Origin: Paractinoplanes toevensis | GTDB taxonomy: Bacteria > Actinomycetota > Actinomycetes > Mycobacteriales > Micromonosporaceae | Direction: 5' to 3' | Assembly (NCBI RefSeq): GCF_018332695.1 | Contig: NZ_BOQN01000038.1 | Coordinates: 124,001-188,000 of the forward strand | DNA: 64,000 nt | The notes under the pieces: model-generated | Told to the model about the DNA's origin: nothing | The model's input: only the letters and a program-made list of their open reading frames with translations | The model's database searches: none | Translations under genes and position numbers: made by a program | In this document: in pieces, positions 41,960 to 50,467 of the stretch | Layout: every line of letters begins with the position of its first letter | Numbering within the stretch: position 1 is the first letter of the stretch

Positions 41960-43126
41960 ATGCGCATCGCGCGGATGGCGGCCGCTGCGGTCGCCGGCGC
42001 GGCGGTTCTGATCGGCGGGTGCCCGGCCGCGGCGGCCCTGCCCAGCGTCACCGCGTCACCCGGTGAGATCTACACGGCGATCGGCGCCGACCGGGTGCCG
42101 GCCGACTTCGTGTTCCTGGTCGACGTGTCCGCCGCGATGGACGCCACCGCCTATGCGCGGGTGCGGGAGGGCCTGGCCGGATTCTTCGCGAGCCTCGCGC
42201 CCGCCGACCGGGTGACCCTGATCCCGTTCGCGGCGACCGCGACCGCGACCACCCACCCGGTCGAGCAGAGCCCCGGCGAACTGCTGGCCACCCTGCCGGT
42301 CACCACCGGCGGTGCCCGCGCCGACGTCGGTGCGGCGCTGAGCGAGGCGGTGGAGACCCTCGCCGGGCGGCGCGACCCGGCCACGGTGGTGCTGCTGACC
42401 GCCGGCCACGGAACGGCCGGCGACCTGCGCAAGGTGGCGAGGTCGGCCCGCAAGCTGCGGCAGCGGGTGGCGGCGTACGCGATCCCGGTCACCGCCGGGC
42501 CCGACGCGGCCCTGCTGGCGAAGGTCTGGCCGCGCGCCACCGTCCTGACCGGCGACCTGGGCACCGAGTTGGCCGAGCCGATGGCCGCGTCGCGGGCGGC
42601 GAAGGCCCGTGGCATCCTGTCCGCCGAGGTCAAGCGGGCGGTCCGGGTCGTCTGGCCGAACGTCGGCATCAACCAGGGCAGGTCCGTCACCAACGTGCAG
42701 GTGAAGTCGCCGATGACCTACATTCCGCTGACCCTGGCCGGACTCAGCGTCAGCAGCGACAACCCGGAGGTGCGGGTCAGCGTCCCGGCCGGTCCGGTCG
42801 AACTGCCGCCGGGCGGCACCGCCATCGTGCCGGTGACCGCGCACTGGGACGCCGGCCCGCGCAACATCCGGCCGCTCTACACGGTCAACGGTTTCACCAG
42901 CCTCGAACTGTCCGGGCGGGTGACCTCGCCCTGGGCGGACGTGTTGAGCGACGACCTCGACCTGCCGCTCGACTCGGCCTGGCCGGCCAACCCGGTCGAC
43001 CGGGAACTGTCCGCCCAGCGCGGCAGCCTCTGGTACTGGCTGGTCGGCGTCATCGTCGTGGTCGCGGTGGTCGAGCTGGTTCGGTCGGTGCCGCGGCGGG
43101 GTAAGCCCTCCCCGAGCAGTCGATGA
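41960..43126 (+). CDS. Secreted, membrane-anchored VWA-domain protein
   Basis: From ATG 41960 (AAGGAG 6 bases upstream) the 388-residue protein has a signal peptide (MRIARMAAAAVAGAAVLIGG), a von Willebrand A domain from about residue 50 (FVFLVDVSAAMDATAYARVR, TLIPFAATAT, GGARADVGAALSEAV, TVVLLTAGHGTAG), an Ig-like middle and a C-terminal membrane helix (WYWLVGVIVVVAVVELV). The metal site reads D-V-S-A-A, so the third MIDAS Ser is Ala and metal binding may be altered. Topology places the VWA domain outside. Substrate or partner is unknown; the SDR gene follows 10 bp later. Confidence 0.88.
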   Translation: MRIARMAAAAVAGAAVLIGGCPAAAALPSVTASPGEIYTAIGADRVPADFVFLVDVSAAMDATAYARVREGLAGFFASLAPADRVTLIPFAATATATTHPVEQSPGELLATLPVTTGGARADVGAALSEAVETLAGRRDPATVVLLTAGHGTAGDLRKVARSARKLRQRVAAYAIPVTAGPDAALLAKVWPRATVLTGDLGTELAEPMAASRAAKARGILSAEVKRAVRVVWPNVGINQGRSVTNVQVKSPMTYIPLTLAGLSVSSDNPEVRVSVPAGPVELPPGGTAIVPVTAHWDAGPRNIRPLYTVNGFTSLELSGRVTSPWADVLSDDLDLPLDSAWPANPVDRELSAQRGSLWYWLVGVIVVVAVVELVRSVPRRGKPSPSSR

Positions 43127-43136
43127 GGGAGGAACC

Positions 43137-44138
43137 ATGGCAGTCGTGGTGGTCACCGGAGCCAGCGGTGGAGTGGGCCGGGCGGTAGCCCGCCAATTCG
43201 GCGCGCGCGGCGACCGGGTCGCCCTGCTGGCCCGCGGCGAGAAGGGCCTCGACGCGGCGGCCGGGGAGATCCGGGGTGCCGGTGGCGAGGCGTTGCCGCT
43301 GCCGGTGGACGTGGCCGACTTCGACGCGGTCGATGCCGCGGCGGCCAAGGTGGAGAGCGAGTTCGGCCCGATCGACATCTGGGTCAACACCGCCTTCTCG
43401 TCGGTGTTCGGGCCATTCGGGGAGATCACCCCGGACGAGTTCCGCCGGGTCACCGAGGTGAGCTACCTGGGCTACGTGTACGGCACCCGGGCCGCGCTGA
43501 GCCGGATGAAACCCCGCGACCGCGGTGCGATCGTGCAGGTCGGCAGCGCGCTGGCCTACCGGGGCATTCCGCTGCAGACCGCGTACTGCGGCGCGAAGCA
43601 CGCGATCCAGGGCTTCAACGAGGCGCTGCGCTGCGAGCTGCTGCACGACGGCAGCGGCGTGCGGACCACGATGGTGCAACTGCCGGCGGTCAACACCCCG
43701 CAGTTCACCTGGCTGCGGAACCGGCTGCGCCGGCACGCGCAACCGGTGGCGCCGATCTACCAGCCGGAGGTGGCGGCCCGGGCGATCGTCCACGCGGCCG
43801 ACCATCCGCGCCGCCGGGAGTACTGGGTGGGCGCCTCGACCGCGGGAACGCTGCTGGCCAATGCCGTGGCGCCCGGGGTCCTGGACCGCTACCTGGCCCG
43901 GACCGGAGTGGACTCGCAGCAGACCGCCGACCCGCACGACCCGAAGGACCCGGGCAACCTGTGGAAGCCGGCCGACGGCGAGCAGGGTCACGACTTCGGC
44001 GCGCACGGCGAGTTCGACGACCGGTCGAAGCCGCGCAGCCTGCAGGTCTGGGCGTCCCAGCACCACGGGGTGCTGGCCGCGGCGGGCGCGGCGGCATTGC
44101 TCGCGGCCGGTGCACTCGGACGTCGCGCGGCTCGTTGA
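43137..44138 (+). CDS. Short-chain dehydrogenase/reductase with a C-terminal hydrophobic tail
   Basis: The 333-residue SDR has the cofactor loop VVVVTGASGGVGRAVARQFG, the NTAF strand, the active-site Ser in QVGSALAYRG and the catalytic pair in TAYCGAKHAIQGF (Y-x-x-x-K). About 60 extra C-terminal residues end with HHGVLAAAGAAALLAAGAL, a likely membrane anchor. It would use NAD(P)H on an unknown alcohol or ketone. A GGGAGGAACC ribosome site precedes ATG 43137. It lies in a run of + strand genes starting with the VWA protein. Confidence 0.92.
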   Translation: MAVVVVTGASGGVGRAVARQFGARGDRVALLARGEKGLDAAAGEIRGAGGEALPLPVDVADFDAVDAAAAKVESEFGPIDIWVNTAFSSVFGPFGEITPDEFRRVTEVSYLGYVYGTRAALSRMKPRDRGAIVQVGSALAYRGIPLQTAYCGAKHAIQGFNEALRCELLHDGSGVRTTMVQLPAVNTPQFTWLRNRLRRHAQPVAPIYQPEVAARAIVHAADHPRRREYWVGASTAGTLLANAVAPGVLDRYLARTGVDSQQTADPHDPKDPGNLWKPADGEQGHDFGAHGEFDDRSKPRSLQVWASQHHGVLAAAGAAALLAAGALGRRAAR

Positions 44139-44145
44139 TCCGGTC

Positions 44146-44659
44146 ATGAGACGGCGGGAGGTCGCGATCTCGATCGCGGCGGTGGTGCTGCTGTGGGCGG
44201 GCTTCGCGTACGACCTGACCAGGCCGGTCGATGCCCGCGGCTATCACCGCACCGTTCTGCAGGTGGCCGAGGCCGCCCAAGACGCCACCCAGACCGGGCG
44301 CCTCACCGGCGAGCAGCAGCTCGCCGGGAACGTGACCGGCCCGTTCGCGCGGGCCGCCTTCGACGACGCGTCCCGGGCGCTGGCCGGGGCGCAGCAGCAG
44401 TTCGCCGGCCAGGGGCCGCCCGACCGGGCCTCGGCCGAGCTTCGGGACCGGTTGACCCCGCTGCTCGCCGACTCGGTGCTCGCGCTGGGCGACACCGCCC
44501 GATCAGCCACCGATCCGGATCGGCATCGACCTGGTCGCGAAGGTGGACAGCGCGGTGCACCTGTCGGTGGCCCGCGAGTTGCTGCCCGACCCGCCGCTGG
44601 AGTCCTGGCTGCGCGACCACCTGATCGGCCGTATCCCGGGAGCCCGCCATGAGACCTAG
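44146..44659 (+). pseudogene. Small membrane protein gene with a frame break near 44510
   Basis: ATG 44146 opens a frame for MRRREVAISIAAVVLLWAGF and a helical exported region (AAQDATQTGRLTGEQQLAGN, FARAAFDDASRALAGAQQQF, LADSVLALGDTARS). After about 44510 this frame turns into low-complexity Arg/Pro/Gly. A second frame, read to TAG 44659, continues with natural-looking protein: RIGIDLVAKVDSAVHLSVAR, ELLPDPPLESWLRDHLIGR. One frame break, or a deletion that fused two genes, explains this. The first frame ends at 44652. The PRC-barrel gene starts inside the end at 44649. Confidence 0.55.
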
Positions 44660-44909
44660 GACGACGAGAGCCGGCGCGCTGATCGGCCGGCCGGTGGCCG
44701 GCGGCCGCATCGCCGACCTGATCGTCGACGACGATCATCGGGTGGTCGCCGCGATCGTCGTGCGTGGGCGCTGGGGCCGGCTGCTCGGCTACGAGCGGGA
44801 CGAGACCGGCGGCCCATGGCTTCTCGAACGGCTGGCCCGGCGGGTCTGGCGGCGCAACGCGGTCGAGGTGCCCTGGGCGGAACTGCGTCTCGACGAACCG
44901 CCGGATTAG
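44649..44909 (+). CDS. Small PRC-barrel-like protein
   Basis: The 86-residue product reads like one PRC-barrel: GALIGRPVAGGRIADLIVDD, HRVVAAIVVRGRWGRLLGYE, then a basic stretch LLERLARRVWRRNAVEV. Such small proteins in actinomycetes sit near sigma-factor and stress genes. Its ATG 44649 lies in the last bases of the preceding gene remnant. The next gene starts 10 bp downstream, so a common transcript with the HATPase gene is likely. Function is not known. Confidence 0.65.
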   Translation: MRPRTTRAGALIGRPVAGGRIADLIVDDDHRVVAAIVVRGRWGRLLGYERDETGGPWLLERLARRVWRRNAVEVPWAELRLDEPPD

Positions 44910-44918
44910 GCTGCTGAG

Positions 44919-45449
44919 GTGCTGAGCTGGACGGTCCAGGAGGACGACGGCCATGTGGTGGTCGTGGTGCGTGGTCACCTGGATCTCGCGAGTTCGCCCG
45001 GCCTGCTCACCGCCCTGCGGAAATGCCTGGCGGAGCAGCCGGAGGCGGTGCTGGTCGAACTCGACGACGGCCCGGCCGTCCTGCCCTCGATCCGCGACCA
45101 GCTGTTCCCGATCGCCGGCGCCGTGCGGCACGCCCGCAACCTGGCCACCGAGGCCTGCCTCACTTGGGAGCTGCCGCAGCTGGTCGGACCGGCCGCCCTG
45201 GTGGCGAGCGAGCTGGTGTCGAACGCGGTCGAGCACGCCGGAACGACGATCACCCTGGAGTTCCGGCGGCGCCCGCGGCACGTGCACGTCATCGTCCGCG
45301 ACGGTTCGCCCGGCGAGCCGGTGCCCCGTGACCCGGGTGTCCAGGCCGAGCGCGGTCGCGGGTTGATGCTGGTGAACAGCATCGCCGCGCATTGGGGATG
45401 GCTGCCGACCCGGGACGGCAAGGTCGTCTGGGCCGCGCTGGCGGTCTGA
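44919..45449 (+). CDS. HATPase (anti-sigma/serine kinase type) joined to a shortened STAS domain
   Basis: The 176-residue protein starts like a STAS domain (LSWTVQEDDGHVVVVVRGHL, LDLASSPGLLTALRKCL, AVLVELDDGP) but jumps at about residue 52 into the start of a SpoIIAB-like ATPase (FPIAGAVRHARNLATEACLT). The ATPase is complete: N-box LVASELVSNAVEHAG, G1 VIVRDGSPG and G2 GRGLMLVNSI. A full STAS is about 100 residues, so the second half is missing while the frame is kept. This is an in-frame deletion or a fused variant. It is convergent with the sigma-STAS gene 6 bp away and may regulate it. Confidence 0.8.
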   Translation: MLSWTVQEDDGHVVVVVRGHLDLASSPGLLTALRKCLAEQPEAVLVELDDGPAVLPSIRDQLFPIAGAVRHARNLATEACLTWELPQLVGPAALVASELVSNAVEHAGTTITLEFRRRPRHVHVIVRDGSPGEPVPRDPGVQAERGRGLMLVNSIAAHWGWLPTRDGKVVWAALAV

Positions 45450-45455
45450 CCGCGG

Positions 45456-46580
45456 TCAGTCGTCGATCAGGGTCTGCAGGCCGGAGGCGGCGACGATCTG
45501 GGCGACGTACGGCTGGAGGCCGGTCACCCGTACCGGAATCCGCCGGACCCGGGCCACCTCGTGCAGGGTGACCAGGACACCGATGCCCGCCGCGTCGACC
45601 AGCGGCACCCCGGCGAGATCGAGTTCCAGTCCGCGTGCCCGGCCGCCGTCGCGCAGCAGGGCCAGCAGTTCGTTGCGCAGGTGAGCCGCATTGTCACGGT
45701 CGAGCTCGCCCAGCACCCCGCATCGGATGACGTCGCCGTCCCAGGTGGTGGCCAGCGCGAGCCGGTGATCGGTGCCGTCCGGGCCGGCCCACGGCGGTGT
45801 GGTGTCGCTCAGCATCGCCTGCCGCAGCCAGGCCAGGGCCCGCGTCATCAGCCGCGACACGTGCATCTGCGAGACGCCCGTCTCCCGGGCGATCTCGGCC
45901 TGGCTGAGGTTGTCGTAGAAACGCAGCCGGAGGATGCGTCGCTCGCGGTCCGGCAGCCGGCAGATCAGCCGCTCCAGGCTCGCCCGGTCGTCGACCAGGT
46001 CGAGGCCCGGGTCCGGGGCGCCGAGCAGTTCGCCGGCCTCGACCCCGCCGTAGCCGTCGGTCTCGGCGTTCAGCGAGCTCTGCGCGTAGGCGGCGGCGGA
46101 GATCTGGCCGTCGCGCACGGCGGCCACCGCGATGCCGAGCCGCTCGGCGATCTCCTCGTCGGTGGGCCGGCGGGACAGCTCGGCGGTGAGGGCCGAACGG
46201 GCATGGCCCACCTCGAGGCTGAGGTTCTGCATGCGGCGGGGGACATGGACACCCCAGCCGTGGTTGCGGAAGTGCCGCTTGATCTCGCCGGTGATGGTGA
46301 CGATCGCGTACGCGGTGAACGAGCCCCGCCGAGGGTCGAAGCGGTTGACCGACTTCACCAGCCCCAGCCGGGCCACCTGCTCCAGATCGTCGGGTGACTC
46401 GCCCCGGCCGTAGTAGCGCCGCGACAATCGGCGGGCGAACGGCAGCGCCAGCCCGACGAAGTCGGCGCGCAACCGGTCCCGCTGCGACGGGCCGGCACCC
46501 GCGCAGGCGTACGCGTACGCGTACGCGTGGGCCGCGTGGTCCAGGTCTTCGAGCGGCTCGATGTCCTCGGTGTCCGGCAT
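45456..46580 (-). CDS. SigB/F/G-type RNA polymerase sigma factor fused to a C-terminal STAS domain
   Basis: The product has 374 residues from ATG 46580 (AAAGGGG 9 bases upstream). Region 2 is at 40-110 (DDLEQVARLGLVKSVNRFDP, SFTAYAIVTITGEIKRHFRN), region 3 at 115-190 (RRPTDEEIAERLGIAVAAVR) and region 4 at 205-255 (RILRLRFYDNLSQAEIARET, GVSQMHVSRLMTRAL). Residues 272-374 are a STAS domain (LGELDRDNAAHLRNELLAL, LVDAAGIGVLV). The serine phosphorylated in SpoIIAA-type D-S-[ST]-G is Ala (DAAG), so this STAS part cannot be switched by phosphorylation there. The fusion suggests the sigma factor binds its anti-sigma factor through its own STAS domain. An Ala-Tyr repeat near residues 18-24 matches the DNA hexamer repeat. 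Confidence 0.92.
   Translation of the reverse strand: MPDTEDIEPLEDLDHAAHAYAYAYACAGAGPSQRDRLRADFVGLALPFARRLSRRYYGRGESPDDLEQVARLGLVKSVNRFDPRRGSFTAYAIVTITGEIKRHFRNHGWGVHVPRRMQNLSLEVGHARSALTAELSRRPTDEEIAERLGIAVAAVRDGQISAAAYAQSSLNAETDGYGGVEAGELLGAPDPGLDLVDDRASLERLICRLPDRERRILRLRFYDNLSQAEIARETGVSQMHVSRLMTRALAWLRQAMLSDTTPPWAGPDGTDHRLALATTWDGDVIRCGVLGELDRDNAAHLRNELLALLRDGGRARGLELDLAGVPLVDAAGIGVLVTLHEVARVRRIPVRVTGLQPYVAQIVAASGLQTLIDD
46507..46528. repeat. GCGTAC hexamer repeat, 3.7 units
   Basis: GCGTAC is repeated three times plus GCGT, within the N-terminal coding region of the sigma-STAS gene. It encodes alternating Ala-Tyr on the minus strand. A change of unit number would keep the frame. Confidence 0.85.
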
Positions 46581-46702
46581 GCCACGACCCCTTTGTCGGA
46601 AGCCCTGAGCCGAGTGTCGACCACGCACCCGGGCCCCGCACGCCGGACCCCGAACAACGACACATCCGGGTTCGGCCGGTGCCGCCGGGGTATCCGGATG
46701 GC

Positions 46703-47641
46703 ATGCGAATCGGATATTTCCTTTCCTGTGAGGAGTACACGCCCGCCGAGCTGATCGAGCAGGCGAGGCTGGCCCAGGAGGCCGGCTTCCAGGGTCTGTG
46801 GATCTCCGACCACTACCATCCGTGGAACGACGAGCAGGGGCAGAGCCCGTTCGTCTGGTCGATCATCGGCGCGCTGAGCCAGGTCGTCACGATCCCGGTG
46901 ACCACCGCCGTGACCTGCCCGATCATGCGGATCCACCCGGCCGTGGTGGCGCAGGCCGCCGCGACCAGCGCGGTGCTGCACGACGGCCGGTTCGTGCTCG
47001 GCGTCGGCACCGGCGAGGCCCTCAACGAGCACATCCTCGGCGACCGGTGGCCGTTCGCCGACGAGCGCCTGGAGATGCTCGAGGAAGCCGTCGAGGTCAT
47101 GCGGGAGCTATGGCAGGGCGGTTTCGTCACCCACCACGGCAAGCACTACACCGTCGATCAGGCGCAGGTCTATACCCGGCCCGCGACCCCGCCGAAGGTG
47201 TACGTCTCCGCGTTCGGTCCCAAGGCGCTCGAGGTCTCGGCCCGGATCGGCGACGGCTACATCTCCACCATGCCCGACGGTGACCTGCTGAAGCAGTGGC
47301 GTGACGCCGGCGGCGGCGACAAGCCGGCCCAGGGCGCGTTCAAGGGCTGCTTCGCGCCGACCGAGGACGAGGGCGTCGAGATCGCCCATCGGCTCTGGGC
47401 CAACGCGGGGGTGCCGGGTGAGCTGTCGCAGGTGTTGCCGTCACCGAAGCACTTCGAGCAGGCCTCGCAGCTGGTGACGCCGGAGATGACGCGGGAGTCG
47501 GTGGTCTGCGGCCCGGGCCCGGCCGGCCACGCCGAGCAGCTCAAGAAGTACGAGGACGCGGGCTTCGACGAGGTGTACGTGGCGAACATGGGGCCGCACT
47601 ACCGCGACTTCATCGACCTGTACAAGCGAGAATTCCTCTGA
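46703..47641 (+). CDS. F420-dependent LLM-class oxidoreductase
   Basis: The 312-residue protein is a luciferase-like TIM barrel of the F420 branch: RIGYFLSCEEYTPAELIEQA, GFQGLWISDHYHPWNDEQGQ, TAVTCPIMRIHPAVVAQAAA, RFVLGVGTGEALNEHILGDR and FGPKALEVSARIGDGYIST. The DHYHPWNDEQGQ segment resembles F420-dependent glucose-6-phosphate dehydrogenase-type proteins. F420 use is typical of actinobacteria. ATG 46703 is chosen for the MRIGYF start; the 122-bp gap to the divergent sigma gene must hold both promoters. Substrate unknown. Confidence 0.92.
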   Translation: MRIGYFLSCEEYTPAELIEQARLAQEAGFQGLWISDHYHPWNDEQGQSPFVWSIIGALSQVVTIPVTTAVTCPIMRIHPAVVAQAAATSAVLHDGRFVLGVGTGEALNEHILGDRWPFADERLEMLEEAVEVMRELWQGGFVTHHGKHYTVDQAQVYTRPATPPKVYVSAFGPKALEVSARIGDGYISTMPDGDLLKQWRDAGGGDKPAQGAFKGCFAPTEDEGVEIAHRLWANAGVPGELSQVLPSPKHFEQASQLVTPEMTRESVVCGPGPAGHAEQLKKYEDAGFDEVYVANMGPHYRDFIDLYKREFL

Positions 47642-47684
47642 CCATCATGGGTTTGCCTGTCTCGATGCAGGGCATCCCGCGCGG

Positions 47685-48674
47685 GTGGCTCGGTTACGTC
47701 GCAGCGATCTGACCAGGCCGGGGCTGACCCGGCGCCGCAGCGGACGAGGTTTCCGCCATCTCGGCACGCACGGCGAGAAGATCACCGACGACGCCACGAT
47801 CGAGCGGATCAAGGGCCTGGTCATCCCGCCGGCCTGGCAGGACGTGTGGATCTCGCCGGACCCGCGCGGGCACATCCAGGCGACCGGCGTCGACGTGGCC
47901 GGCCGCAAGCAGTACCTCTACCACCCCGACTGGCGTACGGCCCGCGACGAGAAGAAGTTCGAGCGGGTGCGGGAGGTGGCCGAGGGGCTGCCGGAGATGC
48001 GCGAGCGGATCTGCGCCGACCTGACGACCGGCCGCGGGCTCACCCGGGAACGGGTGCTCGCGGCCATCGTCCGCCTGCTCGACCTGGGCATGTTCCGGAT
48101 CGGCAGCAACGAGTACGCCGCCCGCGACGAGGACCCGTCGTACGGCCTGTCCACGCTGCGGCCGGAGCACCTCTGCACCCGCGCGGGTCAGGTGGAGTTC
48201 TGTTTCCCGGGCAAGTCCGGGGTCGAGCACAGCGGCAGCGTCGACGACGGTGAGGTCTGCCGTGTCCTGCGCGATCTGCAGCGGCGGCGGCGCGGTGCGG
48301 ACCGGCTCTTCGCGTTCTGGGACCGGCGCGCCCGGCGGTGGCAGGAGATTCACGCGGACGTGGTGAACGACTACCTCAAGGAGATCAGCGGCGAGCAGAT
48401 GACCGCCAAGGATTTCCGCACCTGGCGCGGCACCGTCGAGGCCGCCGTGGCGCTGGCCGAGGCCGGCCCGCAGCCCACCGCGGCGAAGCGGAGGAAGGCC
48501 GTGGCGGGAGCCATGAAGCAGGTCGCGGGCCTGCTCGGCAATACGCCGGCGGTGGCCCGGGCCTCGTACGTCGATCCTCGGGTCATCGACCGCTACGAGC
48601 ACGGCGAGACCGTCCGGCGCGGGACCGAGAAGGAAGTGCACGACCTCCTGAGGCCGAATCATGACGATGCTTGA
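47685..48674 (+). CDS. DNA topoisomerase IB (poxvirus/bacterial type)
   Basis: The 329-residue enzyme has the bacterial TopIB pattern: GRGFRHLGTHGEKITD, IPPAWQDVWISPDPRGHIQA, GLTRERVLAAIVRLLDLGMF, RIGSNEYAARDEDPSYGLST, the KDFRTWRGTVEAAVAL segment and the nucleophile Tyr in AVARASYVDPRVIDRYEHG (Y295). It relaxes supercoils through a 3'-phosphotyrosine link. The start is GTG 47685, 43 bp after the LLM gene, without a clear ribosome site. The phosphatase gene follows 13 bp later. Confidence 0.95.
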   Translation: MARLRRSDLTRPGLTRRRSGRGFRHLGTHGEKITDDATIERIKGLVIPPAWQDVWISPDPRGHIQATGVDVAGRKQYLYHPDWRTARDEKKFERVREVAEGLPEMRERICADLTTGRGLTRERVLAAIVRLLDLGMFRIGSNEYAARDEDPSYGLSTLRPEHLCTRAGQVEFCFPGKSGVEHSGSVDDGEVCRVLRDLQRRRRGADRLFAFWDRRARRWQEIHADVVNDYLKEISGEQMTAKDFRTWRGTVEAAVALAEAGPQPTAAKRRKAVAGAMKQVAGLLGNTPAVARASYVDPRVIDRYEHGETVRRGTEKEVHDLLRPNHDDA

Positions 48675-48687
48675 GTAAGTTATCCGC

Positions 48688-49896
48688 ATGGCCGCGGACG
48701 AAATCCGGAACGACGAACGGCTGCGTCGTCTCGAGGCCCTCACCGACGCCACCCTGTCCCGCCTGGACGCCTCCGACCTGCTCGACGAGCTCCTCGACCG
48801 GGTGCGTGATCTGCTGTCCGCCGACACCGCCGCGATCCTGCTGCTCGACCCGCATTCGCGGCAGCTGGTCGCGACCGCGGCCAAGGGGCTCGAGGAGGAG
48901 GTGCGGCGAGGCGTCCGGGTCGGGCTCGGCCAGGGCTTCGCCGGGCGGGTGGCCGAGACCCGCAGCCCGCTGATCCTCACCGATTTCACCGCGGACGACG
49001 TGGTCAACCCGGTTCTGGTCGAGATGGGCATCCGGGCACTGCTCGGGGTGCCGATCGTGGCGGCCGGCGAGGTGCTCGGGGTGCTGCACGTCGGCTCGTT
49101 GCGACCGCGCACCTTCACCGCCGACGACGTGCGGCTGCTGGAGCTGGCCGCCGACCGGGCCGGCCTGGCCGGGCAGATCCGTAACCAGAAACTCGAGCAG
49201 GCCACCGCCCTGGCGCTGCAGCGCAGCCTGCTGCCGAGCATCCTGCCCGAGGTGCCCGGCGTCGAGCTGGCCGCCCGCTACGTTCCCGGGCACGCGTTCG
49301 GCATCGGCGGCGACTGGTACGACGTCTTCACCCTGCCGACCGGCTGGCTCGGCGTGGTGATCGGCGACGTCTCCGGTCACGGCCTGGCGTCCGCGGTGGT
49401 GATGGGCCGCATCCGGAGCGCCCTCCGGGCGTACGCCCTGATCAGCGACGACCCGGCGGAGGTGCTCACCCTGCTGGACCGCAAGGTCCGGCATTTCGAG
49501 GCCGGCAACCTCACCACCGCGCAGTACGCGATGATCTCGCCGGACCGCACCGTCGTGCACATCTCCACCGCCGGTCACCCGCCCCCGGTGCGGCTCGTGC
49601 CGGGCGGTGTCGCGGCCGTGACGGTGCTGCCGGCCGACCCGCCGCTGGGCATCGGCGACAGCCGCCGCCGGCGCCGCACCACCACCCTCGAGCTGCCGCC
49701 GGGTGCGGTGCTCGCCTTCTACACCGACGGACTGGTCGAGCGGCGCGGGCAGCTCATCGACCTCGGCATCGGCCGGCTGGCCGAGGCGGTGTGCCCGGAC
49801 CCGCCGGACGAACTCTGCTCGAAGATCATGGGCACGGTCGGGCTCGACGCGCCGACCGACGACGTCGCACTGCTCGTCGTGCGCCGTTCAAGTTGA
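48688..49896 (+). CDS. GAF-domain SpoIIE-type PP2C phosphatase
   Basis: The 402-residue protein has a GAF domain (residues 15-165: DLLDELLDRVRDLLSADTAA, LGQGFAGRVAETRSPLILTD, GVPIVAAGEVLGVLHVGS) and a SpoIIE-like phosphatase (residues 185-400) with the metal ligands in GIGGDWYDVF and VVIGDVSGHGLASAV and the final DDVALLVVR. It removes phosphate from STAS anti-anti-sigma proteins when the GAF domain senses its signal. It lies 2.1 kb from the sigma-STAS gene and the HATPase, making a full partner-switching set. The nearest STAS targets must be elsewhere, because the fused STAS lacks the Ser. Confidence 0.92.
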   Translation: MAADEIRNDERLRRLEALTDATLSRLDASDLLDELLDRVRDLLSADTAAILLLDPHSRQLVATAAKGLEEEVRRGVRVGLGQGFAGRVAETRSPLILTDFTADDVVNPVLVEMGIRALLGVPIVAAGEVLGVLHVGSLRPRTFTADDVRLLELAADRAGLAGQIRNQKLEQATALALQRSLLPSILPEVPGVELAARYVPGHAFGIGGDWYDVFTLPTGWLGVVIGDVSGHGLASAVVMGRIRSALRAYALISDDPAEVLTLLDRKVRHFEAGNLTTAQYAMISPDRTVVHISTAGHPPPVRLVPGGVAAVTVLPADPPLGIGDSRRRRRTTTLELPPGAVLAFYTDGLVERRGQLIDLGIGRLAEAVCPDPPDELCSKIMGTVGLDAPTDDVALLVVRRSS

Positions 49897-49954
49897 TTCG
49901 ATCGATACCTATTCAGCGTTTCGGCGGGCTCCGCTTCGGAGAATATGAGACGCC

Positions 49955-50467
49955 ATGGCCCCCGAGAAACGACACGTCAGGTACGAGGACGAGAAGCACC
50001 GCTGGGACCGGAACTTCGCCGATATTCTCCAGGAGCTGCGGGTCACCCAGACCGGCATCCAGATCCTCTTCGCGTTCCTGCTGACCCTGCCGTTCAGCAA
50101 CGGATTCCCGCGCACCACGCCGTTCCAGAAGGACGTATACATCGTGGCGCTGCTGGCCGCCGCCGCCTCCACCGCGATGGTCATCTCACCGGTGGCGTTC
50201 CACCGGGCTCTGTTCCGGCAGGGCCGCAAACCGGAACTGGTCCGCTACGCCCACCGGATGCTCACCGGCGGGCTGGCGTTCCTGCTGATCGCCATGGTCT
50301 CCAGCGTCTTCCTGATCGTCGACTTCCTGCTCAGCCGGGGCTTCGCGCTGCTGTTCGGCGGCGTGACGGCGGTGTTCTTCCTGATGTTCTGGGCCGCCAT
50401 CCCCTGGTACCGGCACAACTGGATCGACGAGGACGAAGAGGAGGAGGACCAGGAGGCCACGTCCTGA
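49955..50467 (+). CDS. DUF6328 membrane protein
   Basis: The 170-residue protein has a charged N-terminal helix (RWDRNFADILQELRVTQTGI) and four membrane helices: ILFAFLLTLPFSNGF, YIVALLAAAASTAMVIS, MLTGGLAFLLIAMVSSVFLI and ALLFGGVTAVFFLMFWAAI. It ends in an acidic tail (DEDEEEEDQ). The QELRV-x-QTGIQILFAFLL start identifies the DUF6328 family of unknown role. A small CTCCG/CGGAG hairpin (49929-49941) lies in the gap after the phosphatase gene. The stop is directly adjacent to the convergent SRPBCC stop. Confidence 0.85.
   Translation: MAPEKRHVRYEDEKHRWDRNFADILQELRVTQTGIQILFAFLLTLPFSNGFPRTTPFQKDVYIVALLAAAASTAMVISPVAFHRALFRQGRKPELVRYAHRMLTGGLAFLLIAMVSSVFLIVDFLLSRGFALLFGGVTAVFFLMFWAAIPWYRHNWIDEDEEEEDQEATS

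Noticed and set aside
46507..46528. Hexamer repeat considered as a phase-variation switch
   Set aside because: A 6-bp unit does not shift the frame; it can only change the Ala-Tyr count near the N-terminus of the sigma factor.
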